A DNA stretch of 64,000 nucleotides from SB11 sp035906255 (GTDB taxonomy: Bacteria; Bacteroidota; Bacteroidia; UBA8524), in the NCBI GenBank assembly GCA_035906255.1, contig JAMIFM010000037.1, positions 62,001-126,000 on the forward strand. Reading direction: 5' to 3'. The notes beneath the pieces are model-generated. The model ran no database searches. It saw only the letters and a list, made by a program, of their open reading frames with translations, and was not told the DNA's origin. A program made the position numbers and the translations under genes. Position 1 is the stretch's first letter. Each line of letters starts with the position of its first letter. Of the stretch, positions 8,369 to 17,543 are shown in pieces.

Positions 8369-10030
8369 ATGAAAAAAATACAGGAAGTGGCCGCCCGCGT
8401 GGGCATTGCTGAAGAACAACTAATTCCCTACGGACATTATAAAGCCAAAGTTTCACCCCAATGGGATGAAGCCAAAATACAACAAGGCAAACTGATTTTG
8501 GTTACCGCCATTAGTCCAAACAAAGCAGGAGTGGGCAAAACCACCACATCAGTAGCGTTGAGCATGGGTTTGAACCGTATAGGCAAAAAAAGTGTACTTG
8601 CTTTGCGCGAGCCATCGTTGGGGCCTTGCTTTGGTATGAAGGGCGGAGCAACAGGCGGCGGTTATGTAACTGTAGAACCGTCTGACGATATTAACCTGCA
8701 TTTTAATGGTGATTTTCATGCCATCACTTGTGCCAATAATACATTGGCGGCATTGGTTGATAATCATAATTATTTTAACAAAGGGGCGGCCAACGGCTTG
8801 CGCCAAATAGTGTGGAAACGGGTGCTGGATGTAAACGACCGCAGCCTGCGCAACATTATTACAGGGCTTGACGGCAACGGCATACCTACTGAAACAGGGT
8901 TTGATATTACTCCTGCCAGTGAGATTATGGCGATTTTTTGCCTATCGAAAGATTTGGAAGATTTGCGCCGCCGCATTGATAATATTTTGGTGGGCTATAC
9001 CAATGATAAAAAACCGATGTATGTGCGTGATTTGCAAGTGGGCGGGGCTATTGTGGCCTTGTTGCGTGATGCGCTGATGCCCAATTTGGTGCAGGATGTT
9101 GACGGCGGGGCTGCGTTTATACACGGTGGGCCGTTTGCCAACATTGCGCACGGTTGCAATAGTATTATTGCTACCAAAATGGCCTTGCAACTGGGTGATT
9201 ATGCAGTAACCGAGGCAGGTTTTGGTAGTGATTTAGGGGCTGAGAAATTTTTGAATATAAAATGCCGTACCGCAGGCTTGCAGCCTGCTTTGAGTGTATT
9301 GGTAGCCACTACCTTATCGCTGAAATTACACGGCGGGGCGCATGAAAAAGAGTTGAAACTGCCCAATATGGATGCCTTGCAAAAGGGGATGCACAACTTA
9401 GAACGGCACTTGGATATTTTAAAATCGTTCGGGCAAACGGTGGTAGTAGCTATTAACCGCCACCCATCTGATACCGATGATGAAATAAGCTACATAGCCA
9501 ACTGGTGTGCTGAACGGGGTGCCAAATGCGCTACCCACAGCGGCTTTGGCGACGGTAGCGCAGGGGTTGAGGAATTGGCCAAATTGGTGGTAAGCGAGGC
9601 TGAAAATAACCCCTCTAAACCTATACAACACACGTACTCGCTTGAAGACAGTATTGAAACTAAATTGAACAATATTGTAACAACTATTTATAAAGGCAAA
9701 TCGGTTTCGTTAAGCAAAAAGGCGCAAACAGCACTGAAAAAGATAACCGAGATGGGGCTTAATACCCTGCCCGTTTGTATTGCCAAAACCCAGTATAATT
9801 TTAGCAGCAATGCCGATGAACCCTCGGATGTGAAAGACTTTACCCTGTTTGTTGAAGATTTGGTGATAAACACCGGAGCTGGCTTTATTGTGGCTGTTTG
9901 CGGCGAAATGATGCGTATGCCCGGCTTGCCCAAAGAGCCGCAAGCCATTCACATTGATGTAGTGCAGGGCGAGATTATAGGAGTGAGCGAAAAACCACCC
10001 GTACGCCCTACACAGGTGAAGGGTGAGTAA
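8369..10030 (+). CDS. fhs: formate--tetrahydrofolate ligase
   Basis: Forms 10-formyl-tetrahydrofolate from formate, THF and ATP in one-carbon metabolism. The 553-residue length fits the homotetrameric enzyme family. The P-loop region reads SPNKAGVGKTTTSVAL, where many family members have TPAGEGKTTT, and it is followed by the family-typical LREPSLGPCFGMKGGATGGG. Further conserved parts include DINLHFNGDFHAI and GPFANIAHGCNS. The start at 8369 follows an AT-rich region and no Shine-Dalgarno sequence. It appears to be a single-gene unit, followed by palindromic repeats. Confidence 0.95.
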   Translation: MKKIQEVAARVGIAEEQLIPYGHYKAKVSPQWDEAKIQQGKLILVTAISPNKAGVGKTTTSVALSMGLNRIGKKSVLALREPSLGPCFGMKGGATGGGYVTVEPSDDINLHFNGDFHAITCANNTLAALVDNHNYFNKGAANGLRQIVWKRVLDVNDRSLRNIITGLDGNGIPTETGFDITPASEIMAIFCLSKDLEDLRRRIDNILVGYTNDKKPMYVRDLQVGGAIVALLRDALMPNLVQDVDGGAAFIHGGPFANIAHGCNSIIATKMALQLGDYAVTEAGFGSDLGAEKFLNIKCRTAGLQPALSVLVATTLSLKLHGGAHEKELKLPNMDALQKGMHNLERHLDILKSFGQTVVVAINRHPSDTDDEISYIANWCAERGAKCATHSGFGDGSAGVEELAKLVVSEAENNPSKPIQHTYSLEDSIETKLNNIVTTIYKGKSVSLSKKAQTALKKITEMGLNTLPVCIAKTQYNFSSNADEPSDVKDFTLFVEDLVINTGAGFIVAVCGEMMRMPGLPKEPQAIHIDVVQGEIIGVSEKPPVRPTQVKGE

Positions 10031-10038
10031 GTTGTACT

Positions 10039-10209
10039 GCTCGAATATAAAATTCGAGCTTTTACGCACAACGTCGCGGATGGTTTTAAACCATTCGCGA
10101 CGAACCCCATAACAACGGCGGGCTTTATGCCCGTCGGGAAAAGCGTTGTTTCAACAAATACTCTCTTTTTAAATATTGGCTCAAAAGCACGGGTTTAAAA
10201 CCCGTGCTT
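10039..10209. repeat. cluster of intergenic palindromes
   Basis: Four hairpins follow fhs: a short one at 10039-10059, one centred on GGTTTTAAACC at 10072-10102, one with centre GGGCTTTATGCCC near 10117-10137, and one centred on GGGTTTAAAACCC at 10185-10209. Arms differ but each is self-complementary. These belong to the same intergenic palindrome family as those near 18.9, 24.8, 28.3, 57.8 and 58.8 kb. They could serve as transcription terminators for the flanking convergent genes. Confidence 0.7.
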
Positions 10210-10226
10210 TAAATAGCATTTAGTAA

Positions 10227-11000
10227 TCAGTATTTTTCCTCTACCCCCAGCGCAAACAATGCGTAATCATACTTTACAGGGTCGGCAGGGTCAAGTCTTC
10301 GCAATTGTTCCGTCAGTTCAAGGGCAGCTTGCCAATCGGCAACCGTCCGTTTCAAAATACCCAATCCCAGTGCTACCCTGTGCACATGTGTATCTAACGG
10401 ACATATTAATTGCGCAGGGCTCATTTTCTTCCAAATGCCAAAATCAACCCCCATCCCGTCATTTCGTACCATCCATCGTAAAAACATATTCAGTCGTTTA
10501 CAAGCCGATTTTTTTGCAGGCGTAGCAACGTGTTTCATCGTTCTTTGCGGAAAGTAGGGTAAACTAAAAAACAGTTGGTTAAATCCTATCAAAGCCTTTT
10601 CAGTAGTGGTGTCTTTTGCTCCCATGTGTTGTGCAAAGGCATCTTCAAGGCTGTTGTTTTGGCGGTAGTATTGGGTAAAAAACTCAATAAAATACAGCAA
10701 ATCCGTATCGTTAAACGTGCGGTGTACAAAGCCCGCAAAGCGTTCGCGCTCTTTCTCCTCGTGGTTCAGCAAAAAATCGTGCGGGGCATTGTCCATCCAT
10801 CCCATCAGTTTTTTGCAGTTGGCAATAATAGTGGTACGTTGCCCCCACGCCAGTGTAGCAGCAAAAAAAGCAGCCACTTCAATATCCTGTTTTTTAGTGA
10901 ACAGATGCGGGATACAAACAGGGTCGTTCTCAACAAATGCAGGGCGGTTGTACTGAGCAACTTTTGTATCTAAAAAATCTTTCAGTTTTTGGTTTACCAA
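10227..11000 (-). CDS. TIGR02757/DUF2400 family protein
   Basis: A 257-residue protein of the TIGR02757 family, common in Bacteroidota and related to HhH-GPD-type base-excision glycosylases by fold. Family-like stretches include AAFFAATLAWGQRTTI near the N-terminus and the later CPLDTHVHRVALGLGI, which resembles the helix-hairpin region. Its enzymatic role is not established. The start overlaps the stop of the upstream PrsW-like gene by 7 bases, so the two are probably co-transcribed. Confidence 0.8.
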   Translation of the reverse strand: MVNQKLKDFLDTKVAQYNRPAFVENDPVCIPHLFTKKQDIEVAAFFAATLAWGQRTTIIANCKKLMGWMDNAPHDFLLNHEEKERERFAGFVHRTFNDTDLLYFIEFFTQYYRQNNSLEDAFAQHMGAKDTTTEKALIGFNQLFFSLPYFPQRTMKHVATPAKKSACKRLNMFLRWMVRNDGMGVDFGIWKKMSPAQLICPLDTHVHRVALGLGILKRTVADWQAALELTEQLRRLDPADPVKYDYALFALGVEEKY

Positions 11001-11689
11001 GGCAGTGCTTTCTTAAACGGCGAGTTGTTTTGATGAATGCGGATGGCCTTAAATGATAAAAACAAGGCTATTACCAGCGATATCATTGCCCCTATGGCAA
11101 GGTTGGGGTAATTATTAAGCATTAGTAAAAAATCATACGTGCCGTGAAAAAATATGGCACCCAACAACCCCAATACGATATAAAGCGTGCGGAAGCGGGG
11201 TTTAAATTTTGCTAAGCCTACAAAATATCCCATAATTACGGCAAACGATGCGTGTGCAGGCACGGCAGTAAGCATTCGCAGCAGGGCAGTAGTGTAATTA
11301 CCTGCTCCTTCCATAAACACATACAGTACGTTTTCAAGGGTGGCAAACCCCATGCTAATCATAACGGCGTAAGTAATCCCGTCAAAAGGTTCATCAAAAA
11401 AAGGTTTCCGGTAAAAGCGGCGTAAGAAAATAAATTTGGCACCTTCTTCAGCAAAGGCAACCGTTATAAAGGCATACAAAAAGGTATCAGTCACACTTTT
11501 GCCGCCACCTAATAACGGCACTTTGGCTAAAGATACCGACGCAATAACCGCAGGTACTGTGCTCACTATCCCTAATACAAACGCCCATACCAGTTGACGA
11601 AAGGGCTCGCGGTCGTACCTGTCTTTCAAATAAACAAACAAGGCGATGGCAATACCCGGACCGATGGTAAGTGCCAATAGCAAAATATC
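10994..11689 (-). CDS. PrsW-family intramembrane metalloprotease
   Basis: A polytopic membrane protein of about 231 residues with the PrsW signature motifs: EEGAK (EExxK), FATLE (FxxxE) and HGTYD (HxxxD), plus a conserved PAHASF segment. PrsW proteins cleave anti-sigma factors within the membrane in Bacillus; the substrate here is unknown. I prefer the ATG at 11689, which begins directly with the first hydrophobic helix, over an upstream start at 11722. Its stop overlaps the start of the TIGR02757 gene. Confidence 0.82.
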   Translation of the reverse strand, partial: DILLLALTIGPGIAIALFVYLKDRYDREPFRQLVWAFVLGIVSTVPAVIASVSLAKVPLLGGGKSVTDTFLYAFITVAFAEEGAKFIFLRRFYRKPFFDEPFDGITYAVMISMGFATLENVLYVFMEGAGNYTTALLRMLTAVPAHASFAVIMGYFVGLAKFKPRFRTLYIVLGLLGAIFFHGTYDFLLMLNNYPNLAIGAMISLVIALFLSFKAIRIHQNNSPFKKALPW

Positions 11690-11869
11690 CATTTGTGTTG
11701 CAAGATACCAAAAAACCTGCAACGGGCGGTAAGCCTTGCAGCATCATTGCCTGTGTATTTTGCACACACATTGCAAAAATATATTTGCAACATTGGGCAA
11801 TTGATAAAAAAGTAGTGTTATTTTGCAGGTTCTTAAAATACGTGGGCACTTTACAGCAGAGATTTTTGG

Positions 11870-12892
11870 ATGAACCCTTTTAGCTTTTTAACGCAAGAAT
11901 TAGCCATAGACTTGGGTACCGCAAATACCCTGATTATTACCAGAGACAAGGTAGTAGTTGACGAACCGTCGATAATAGCAGTACATCGCGGCTCCGGTCA
12001 GGTAGTGGCTATTGGTAACCAAGCCATGCAAATGCACGGCAAAACCCACGAAGACATTAAAACCATCCGACCGCTGAAAGACGGTGTAATTGCCGACTTT
12101 AACGCTGCTGAGCAGATGATACGCGGGATGATAAAAATGATAAGCCCGGGTCGTAAGCTTTTTACCCCCAACCTTCGCATGGTTATTTGTATTCCTTCGG
12201 GTATTACCGAGGTAGAGAAACGTGCTGTAAAAGACAGTGCCGAGCGTGCGGGCGGTAAAGAGGTGTACATGATACACGAGCCTATGGCTGCTGCAATAGG
12301 TATAGGGATAGATGTATCAGAGCCGATGGGTAACATGATTATTGATATTGGCGGTGGTACTACCGAAATTGCGGTAATAGCTTTGGGCGGTATTGTGTGC
12401 GACCAAAGTATAAGGGTGGCAGGTGATGAGTTTACTGCCGATATTATGGATTATATGCGCCGCCAGCACAACCTGCTGGTAGGTGAACGTACGGCAGAAC
12501 GTATGAAAATTGAAGTGGGCAGTGCTTTGAGCGAGTTGGAAAACCCTCCCGAAGATTTTGCGGTAAACGGTCGCGATTTGATGACGGGTATCCCCAAGCA
12601 GATAAAAGTTAACTACTCTGAAATTGCGTTGGCATTGGATAAATCCATCTCAAAAATTGAAGAAGCTATTTTGAGGGCACTGGAATTAACCCCTCCCGAG
12701 CTTTCTGCCGATATTTTCCAAACAGGATTGTATTTAACCGGCGGCGGGGCTTTGCTTCGCGGTCTTGATAAGCGTATTGCGGCCAAAACCAAATTGCCTG
12801 TTTATGTTGCTGACGATCCCCTTAGGGCAGTAGTTAGGGGCACAGGTATTGCGCTGAAAAACGTTGACACATTTAAATTTTTAATGACTTGA
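11870..12892 (+). CDS. mreB: rod shape-determining protein MreB
   Basis: Actin-like ATPase that forms membrane-associated filaments and positions the lateral-wall synthesis machinery. It has 340 residues, the usual size. Actin-fold motifs are visible: IDLGTANTLI (phosphate 1), MIIDIGGGTTEIAV (phosphate 2), MIHEPMAAAIG and the C-terminal LTGGGALLRGLD. It is the first gene of a five-gene elongasome operon that runs to 17382, with 22 bases to mreC. Confidence 0.97.
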   Translation: MNPFSFLTQELAIDLGTANTLIITRDKVVVDEPSIIAVHRGSGQVVAIGNQAMQMHGKTHEDIKTIRPLKDGVIADFNAAEQMIRGMIKMISPGRKLFTPNLRMVICIPSGITEVEKRAVKDSAERAGGKEVYMIHEPMAAAIGIGIDVSEPMGNMIIDIGGGTTEIAVIALGGIVCDQSIRVAGDEFTADIMDYMRRQHNLLVGERTAERMKIEVGSALSELENPPEDFAVNGRDLMTGIPKQIKVNYSEIALALDKSISKIEEAILRALELTPPELSADIFQTGLYLTGGGALLRGLDKRIAAKTKLPVYVADDPLRAVVRGTGIALKNVDTFKFLMT

Positions 12893-12914
12893 GGAAAGGG
12901 GGTAGAGTAATACC

Positions 12915-13751
12915 ATGCGCAACCTGCTGCTGTTTATAGCCCGCTACCATTTGTTTTTTATTTTCCTGCTTTTACAAGGTATTTCGCTTTTTCTTATCGT
13001 ACAGCAAAACTATTATCAGCGTGCTGTATTTGTAAACACTTCTAACCAAGTTACAGGCCAGTTTTACCAACGGGTGAGCGATGTGAAAGAATATTTCAGC
13101 CTGCGCACCGTGAACGACGCTCTTGCGGCTGAAAATGCCCGATTGCGTGCCCAGCTAAAAGAATCACAATACGTTGATACCAGTAAATTCGGGATAAAAG
13201 AAGATACTACCCTGCACCAAAAGTACACCTACATTGATGCTGACGTAATACGCAATACGGTAAACTTTAAAAACAACTACCTTACCCTTAACAGGGGGAG
13301 CAAACACGGTGTAATTGAGGGCATGGGTGTTATCAGTAGTGAAGGTGTTGCAGGTACTGTTTACAAAGTATCGACAAACTTTTGCACGGTAATTTCGTTG
13401 TTGAATACAAACACGCGCATCCCGCCCAAAATAGAAGGGAATGATTATTTCGGTACGCTTACTTGGGACGGTAAAGACCCTCGTTTTGCATCGCTGGAAC
13501 AAATAAATATGCACGTGCCTGTAAAAGAAGGCCAGCGTGTGGTTACCAGTAATTACAGTAAAATTTACCCTGAAAACATCCCCATTGGTACTATTGAAAC
13601 TAAATATGTACCGCCGGGCGAAAACTTTTATAAAATTAAGGTTCGCCTGTTTACTAATTTTGAAACATTACGCAAGGTGTATATTGTAAGAAACCTGTTG
13701 CAGGCCGAGCAAGACACTTTGGAAAGAAGGAGCGACGTTGACCCCCGGTAG
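12915..13751 (+). CDS. mreC: rod shape-determining protein MreC
   Basis: Periplasmic scaffold of the rod complex that links the MreB filament to PBP2. The 278-residue protein has one N-terminal membrane helix (residues ~10-30), a short coiled coil (DALAAENARLRAQLKES, ~65-85) and a beta-rich domain with the typical NRGSKHGVIEGMGVIS stretch. It lies within mreBCD-mrdA-rodA and overlaps the proposed mreD start by 14 bases. Confidence 0.93.
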   Translation: MRNLLLFIARYHLFFIFLLLQGISLFLIVQQNYYQRAVFVNTSNQVTGQFYQRVSDVKEYFSLRTVNDALAAENARLRAQLKESQYVDTSKFGIKEDTTLHQKYTYIDADVIRNTVNFKNNYLTLNRGSKHGVIEGMGVISSEGVAGTVYKVSTNFCTVISLLNTNTRIPPKIEGNDYFGTLTWDGKDPRFASLEQINMHVPVKEGQRVVTSNYSKIYPENIPIGTIETKYVPPGENFYKIKVRLFTNFETLRKVYIVRNLLQAEQDTLERRSDVDPR

Positions 13752-14262
13752 TATTATACGGTACATATTAATGTTTATAATGCTGTTGCTGCTGCAAACA
13801 GTAGTTATAGACCCTATTAACCTTGGTGCATACGCCACCCCGGTGCTTTATGTGCTGTTTATAATGCTGTGGCCCACTAATGTGAAACCTTGGGTTACAC
13901 TGGTTGTTTGTTTTGCCGCCGGCCAAATAGCCGATATATTTTCAGCAACGGGCGGCATACATTCATTCACAATGGTGCTCACGGCCTTGGTTCGCTACTA
14001 CATACAACCGCTTTTTGTGAGTAAAGACGAGGCCGAAAAAGCCTACGAACCCAACCTGTTTAATTTGGGCTACCGTTTGTTTTTCTTTTATGCCCTAAGC
14101 CTCACCTTAACATACCACCTCGTTTTCAGCTTTTTGGAAAAATTTTCGCTTCACTACTTTTTTTCAACCCTTGCCACAGCCATCATCAGCACGCTACTAT
14201 CCGTAGTGATGATATTTTTAATTCAGTTACTATTTTATAGGATAAGGCCCGAAGAGGTATGA
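13738..14262 (+). CDS. mreD: rod shape-determining protein MreD
   Basis: Integral membrane component of the elongasome, 174 residues with about five transmembrane helices. The proposed start is TTG at 13738, overlapping mreC. It gives the polar N-terminus followed by IRYILMFIMLLLLQ that is usual for MreD; an ATG at 13771 would remove most of the first helix. Identification rests on hydrophobicity, length and position between mreC and mrdA more than on sequence motifs. It overlaps mrdA by 4 bases. Confidence 0.87.
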   Translation: MTPGSIIRYILMFIMLLLLQTVVIDPINLGAYATPVLYVLFIMLWPTNVKPWVTLVVCFAAGQIADIFSATGGIHSFTMVLTALVRYYIQPLFVSKDEAEKAYEPNLFNLGYRLFFFYALSLTLTYHLVFSFLEKFSLHYFFSTLATAIISTLLSVVMIFLIQLLFYRIRPEEV

Positions 14263-16100
14263 CATTATCAGAAAACCGCCACTTCTTGTACTATGCCATT
14301 TTTGGTGTGGTAGGGCTGTCTATTGCCATACGCCTGTTTTATCTGCAAGTAATTGATAAAAGCTACGAAGAACTTGCCCGCGATATTTCGCGCCGTGAAA
14401 TTGTGCAGTTTCCGCCTCGGGGACTTATTTATGACCGCAACGGGGTGTTGCTGGTATATAACGATGTGATTTATGATTTGATGGTAGTGCCCCGGCAAGT
14501 GAAGGATTTGGACACAACGGCCTTTTGCGACCTGCTGAAAATTACCCGCGAGCAGTTTGTGGAGAAGATGAAAAAGGCCATTATTATGAATGGCGACCGC
14601 CGTTCATCGGTGTTTGAGAAACAAATCTCGCCAAAGGCATACGCATCATTCCAAGAAAAACTATTCAACTTTACCGGCTTTTTTATAGAAGTGCGTACCG
14701 ACCGTAAATACAATACGCACAGTATGGCGCACGTATTAGGTAATACCGGCGAGGTTTCTGAAAAAAGGATTGAACAATCCAATGGGTATTACCGACAAGG
14801 TGAGTTTGTGGGGCTAAACGGTATTGAACGCTCGTACGAAGAATTACTGCGCGGCACCAAAGGGGTACGTAATATGATGGTGGACGTTTGGGGACGCGAA
14901 ATAGGCCCTTATGGAGGTGGTGCTTTAGATACCGTGCCTGCCAGCGGCACCAATCTGTATGTAACCTTAGATGCCGAATTACAGGCATTGGGCGAAAAAC
15001 TGCTGCAAAATAAAGTGGGCAGCGTGGTAGCTATTGAACCCTCAACAGGTGATATATTGGCATTGGTGAGCAGTCCCGGTTACGACCCTAATGAGTTCAT
15101 AGGTCGTGAACGGGGTAATAATTACATGAAGCTGCTGCGCGACCCCATGAAACCGCTGTTCAACCGTCCGCTAAATGCTCCTTATCCCCCCGGTTCGGTG
15201 TTTAAAATTATTGAATCGTTAATCGGACAACAAGAAGGTACACTAACCCCCGAAACCATGTATGGTTGCGGTGGTGGTTATCGCGTGGGCAATCACACCG
15301 TAAAATGTAGTCACCGCCACTATTCACCGTTGGATTTGCGCGGTGCGATTGAACAAAGCTGTAACCCCTATTACTGCCACGTATTCAGGGCTATTATGGA
15401 TCAGAAGAAGTTTAAAAGTACTGCCGAAGCTTACGATAATTGGTACAAACACATGCAGTCTTTCGGGGTGGGTACGCAGTTGGGAATTGACCTTTACGGT
15501 GAATCGAAAGGAATACTTTATCCCTATACCTATTTTGATAAATTGTACGGCAAAAACTCGTGGCGCAGTACCAATGTTATTTCGCTGTCCATCGGGCAGG
15601 GCGAGGTAGGTATTACCCCCTTGCAAATGGCCAATGTGGTAGCTATTGTAGCCAATAGGGGATATTTTATCACCCCGCATATTTTAAAATACATAGGCGA
15701 CGAAAAGAAAATACCCGACGAGTTTACTAAACGCAGGTATGCATCGGTAGATACCCAATACTATGAAACCGTAGTAGAAGGGATGGCTCGTGTGGTAAAC
15801 AATGGTACAGCGCGGATAGCCCAGATAAAAGACATACAAGTGTGCGGAAAAACAGGTACGGCACAAAACCCGCACGGTGATGACCACTCTGTATTTATTG
15901 GATTTGCCCCGATGTATAACCCCAAAATTGCCATTGCAGTGGTGGTAGAAAACGGTGGTTTTGGCGCAAGGTGGGCTGCCCCCATAGCAAGTTTAATGAT
16001 GGAGTATTACCTGAGTAAACACGCGCCCACTACCCGCCCCGACTTGCAAAAACGGATGGAAGAAGGAAACCTTATAAACAAAGTGCCCAATGTCCAATAA
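14259..16100 (+). CDS. mrdA: penicillin-binding protein 2 (rod-shape transpeptidase)
   Basis: D,D-transpeptidase that cross-links peptidoglycan during cell elongation with RodA. The 613-residue protein has an N-terminal membrane anchor (~residues 8-28), a dimerisation domain, and a transpeptidase domain with all three active-site motifs: SVFK (nucleophilic Ser, in PPGSVFKIIES), SCN (EQSCNPYY) and KTG (CGKTGTAQNPHGDDHS). It overlaps mreD by 4 bases and rodA by 11, so translation is probably coupled. Confidence 0.96.
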   Translation: MTLSENRHFLYYAIFGVVGLSIAIRLFYLQVIDKSYEELARDISRREIVQFPPRGLIYDRNGVLLVYNDVIYDLMVVPRQVKDLDTTAFCDLLKITREQFVEKMKKAIIMNGDRRSSVFEKQISPKAYASFQEKLFNFTGFFIEVRTDRKYNTHSMAHVLGNTGEVSEKRIEQSNGYYRQGEFVGLNGIERSYEELLRGTKGVRNMMVDVWGREIGPYGGGALDTVPASGTNLYVTLDAELQALGEKLLQNKVGSVVAIEPSTGDILALVSSPGYDPNEFIGRERGNNYMKLLRDPMKPLFNRPLNAPYPPGSVFKIIESLIGQQEGTLTPETMYGCGGGYRVGNHTVKCSHRHYSPLDLRGAIEQSCNPYYCHVFRAIMDQKKFKSTAEAYDNWYKHMQSFGVGTQLGIDLYGESKGILYPYTYFDKLYGKNSWRSTNVISLSIGQGEVGITPLQMANVVAIVANRGYFITPHILKYIGDEKKIPDEFTKRRYASVDTQYYETVVEGMARVVNNGTARIAQIKDIQVCGKTGTAQNPHGDDHSVFIGFAPMYNPKIAIAVVVENGGFGARWAAPIASLMMEYYLSKHAPTTRPDLQKRMEEGNLINKVPNVQ

Positions 16101-17382
16101 CGAGGAACGGATAATACGCTCAGGAACGTTTGATTGGCTTACCATTTTCATTTACCTGATAATGGTGGGATGGGGGTTTCTTGCTATCTACTCTGCTGAT
16201 TTTGACACTAACAGCCCCGGTATTTTTTCGCTAAGCCATAGTTATGGCCGTCAGATAATATGGATAGGTGCTTCGTTGGTAATAGCGTTGATAATACTCC
16301 TGCTCGACCATCGTATTTATCCTGCCTTCGGCTACATTATATACGGCATTATTATACTCTCGCTCGTCTCCGTATTTTTCCTCGTCACAAAACGCGTTGG
16401 CGGAGGTCTCTCGTGGTTCGAGATAGGCTCGTTCAAATTTCAACCCTCAGAGTTTGCTAAGTTTGCTACGGCTCTTGCCCTTGCCAAGTACCTTAGCGGC
16501 TACGGCATCAGTTTTAAAGACACTAAAACCCAGCTTATTTGCTTCGGCATCATTATACTGCCCATGGGGCTTGTATTGCTGCAAAACGATACGGGTAGCG
16601 CATTGGTGTTTACGGCCTTTTTCCTTGCCTTGTTCAGAGAGGGGCTTTCAGGCATCTGGCTGTTTAGCGCATTATACGCGGGCATACTATTCTTGGCCTC
16701 TATACTGGTTGAAGACATTAATATTATTCTGCTCATCCTTACGGCCATTTCAGCTCTTATATTCCTGCTGGTGCGCAAAAACCGCTCGGCGATATTAATA
16801 CTGGTTGCTGTGTGGGCTTTATCGTGCGGGTTTTCGTACAGTGTTGATTATTTGTATAACAATGTATTAAAAGACCACCAACGCCAACGTATCGAAGTAA
16901 TGTTAGGTAGGGTTGATGATATAAAAGGTGTTGGCTACAACGTTTACCATAGTAAGGTGGCTATTGGTTCAGGCGGTATTTACGGGAAAGGCTTTTTACA
17001 AGGCACCCAAACCCGTTTGCGCTACGTACCTGAGCAAAACACCGATTTTATTTTTTGTACTATTGGTGAGGAATACGGCTTTGTGGGCTCTTTTGGGCTG
17101 GTAATACTGTTTGTGAGCCTGCTGGTGCGGATAGTACAACTTGCCGAACGGCAGCGCAGCCGCTTTAATCGTGTGTATGCCTATGGGGTGGCCTCCATAA
17201 TATTCCTGCACTTCACCATCAACCTGTCAATGACGGTGGGGTTGTTTCCCGTAGTAGGCATTCCTTTGCCTTTTTTCAGCTACGGAGGGTCATCATTGCT
17301 AAGCTTCACAATTATGCTGTTTATATTGATACGACTGGATGCAAACCGCACCAATGAAGTAAAAAGAGCTTTTGAGATATAA
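16090..17382 (+). CDS. rodA: rod shape-determining protein RodA (SEDS glycosyltransferase)
   Basis: SEDS-family peptidoglycan polymerase that works with PBP2. The 430-residue protein has about ten transmembrane helices. It carries the family stretches VGGGLSWFEIGSFKFQPSE and GIPLPFFSYGGSS; the latter is the C-terminal SEDS signature. A ~100-residue membrane insertion in the middle makes it longer than enterobacterial RodA (370 residues). It is the last gene of the elongasome operon. Confidence 0.95.
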   Translation: MSNNEERIIRSGTFDWLTIFIYLIMVGWGFLAIYSADFDTNSPGIFSLSHSYGRQIIWIGASLVIALIILLLDHRIYPAFGYIIYGIIILSLVSVFFLVTKRVGGGLSWFEIGSFKFQPSEFAKFATALALAKYLSGYGISFKDTKTQLICFGIIILPMGLVLLQNDTGSALVFTAFFLALFREGLSGIWLFSALYAGILFLASILVEDINIILLILTAISALIFLLVRKNRSAILILVAVWALSCGFSYSVDYLYNNVLKDHQRQRIEVMLGRVDDIKGVGYNVYHSKVAIGSGGIYGKGFLQGTQTRLRYVPEQNTDFIFCTIGEEYGFVGSFGLVILFVSLLVRIVQLAERQRSRFNRVYAYGVASIIFLHFTINLSMTVGLFPVVGIPLPFFSYGGSSLLSFTIMLFILIRLDANRTNEVKRAFEI

Positions 17383-17474
17383 CTGTATGATTTATTGCAT
17401 AAAAAAATTTAGAAAAAAACGTAGTTTCTAATAAAATTTTAATGTTGTAACAGGCAATCATTGCGAACAAATGT

Positions 17475-17482
17475 TAACTTTG
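17475..17482 (+). promoter_or_regulatory. possible -7 promoter element of citrate synthase
   Basis: TAACTTTG matches the Bacteroidota -7 consensus TAnnTTTG. A start site a few bases downstream would give a leader of about 55 bases. No TTG at the usual -33 distance was found, so support is partial. Confidence 0.4.
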
Positions 17483-17543
17483 GCACGTTTAATAGGTAGG
17501 CATTCAAAAAATTTAAACTTATAATACTTTTTCGAGGGAATTT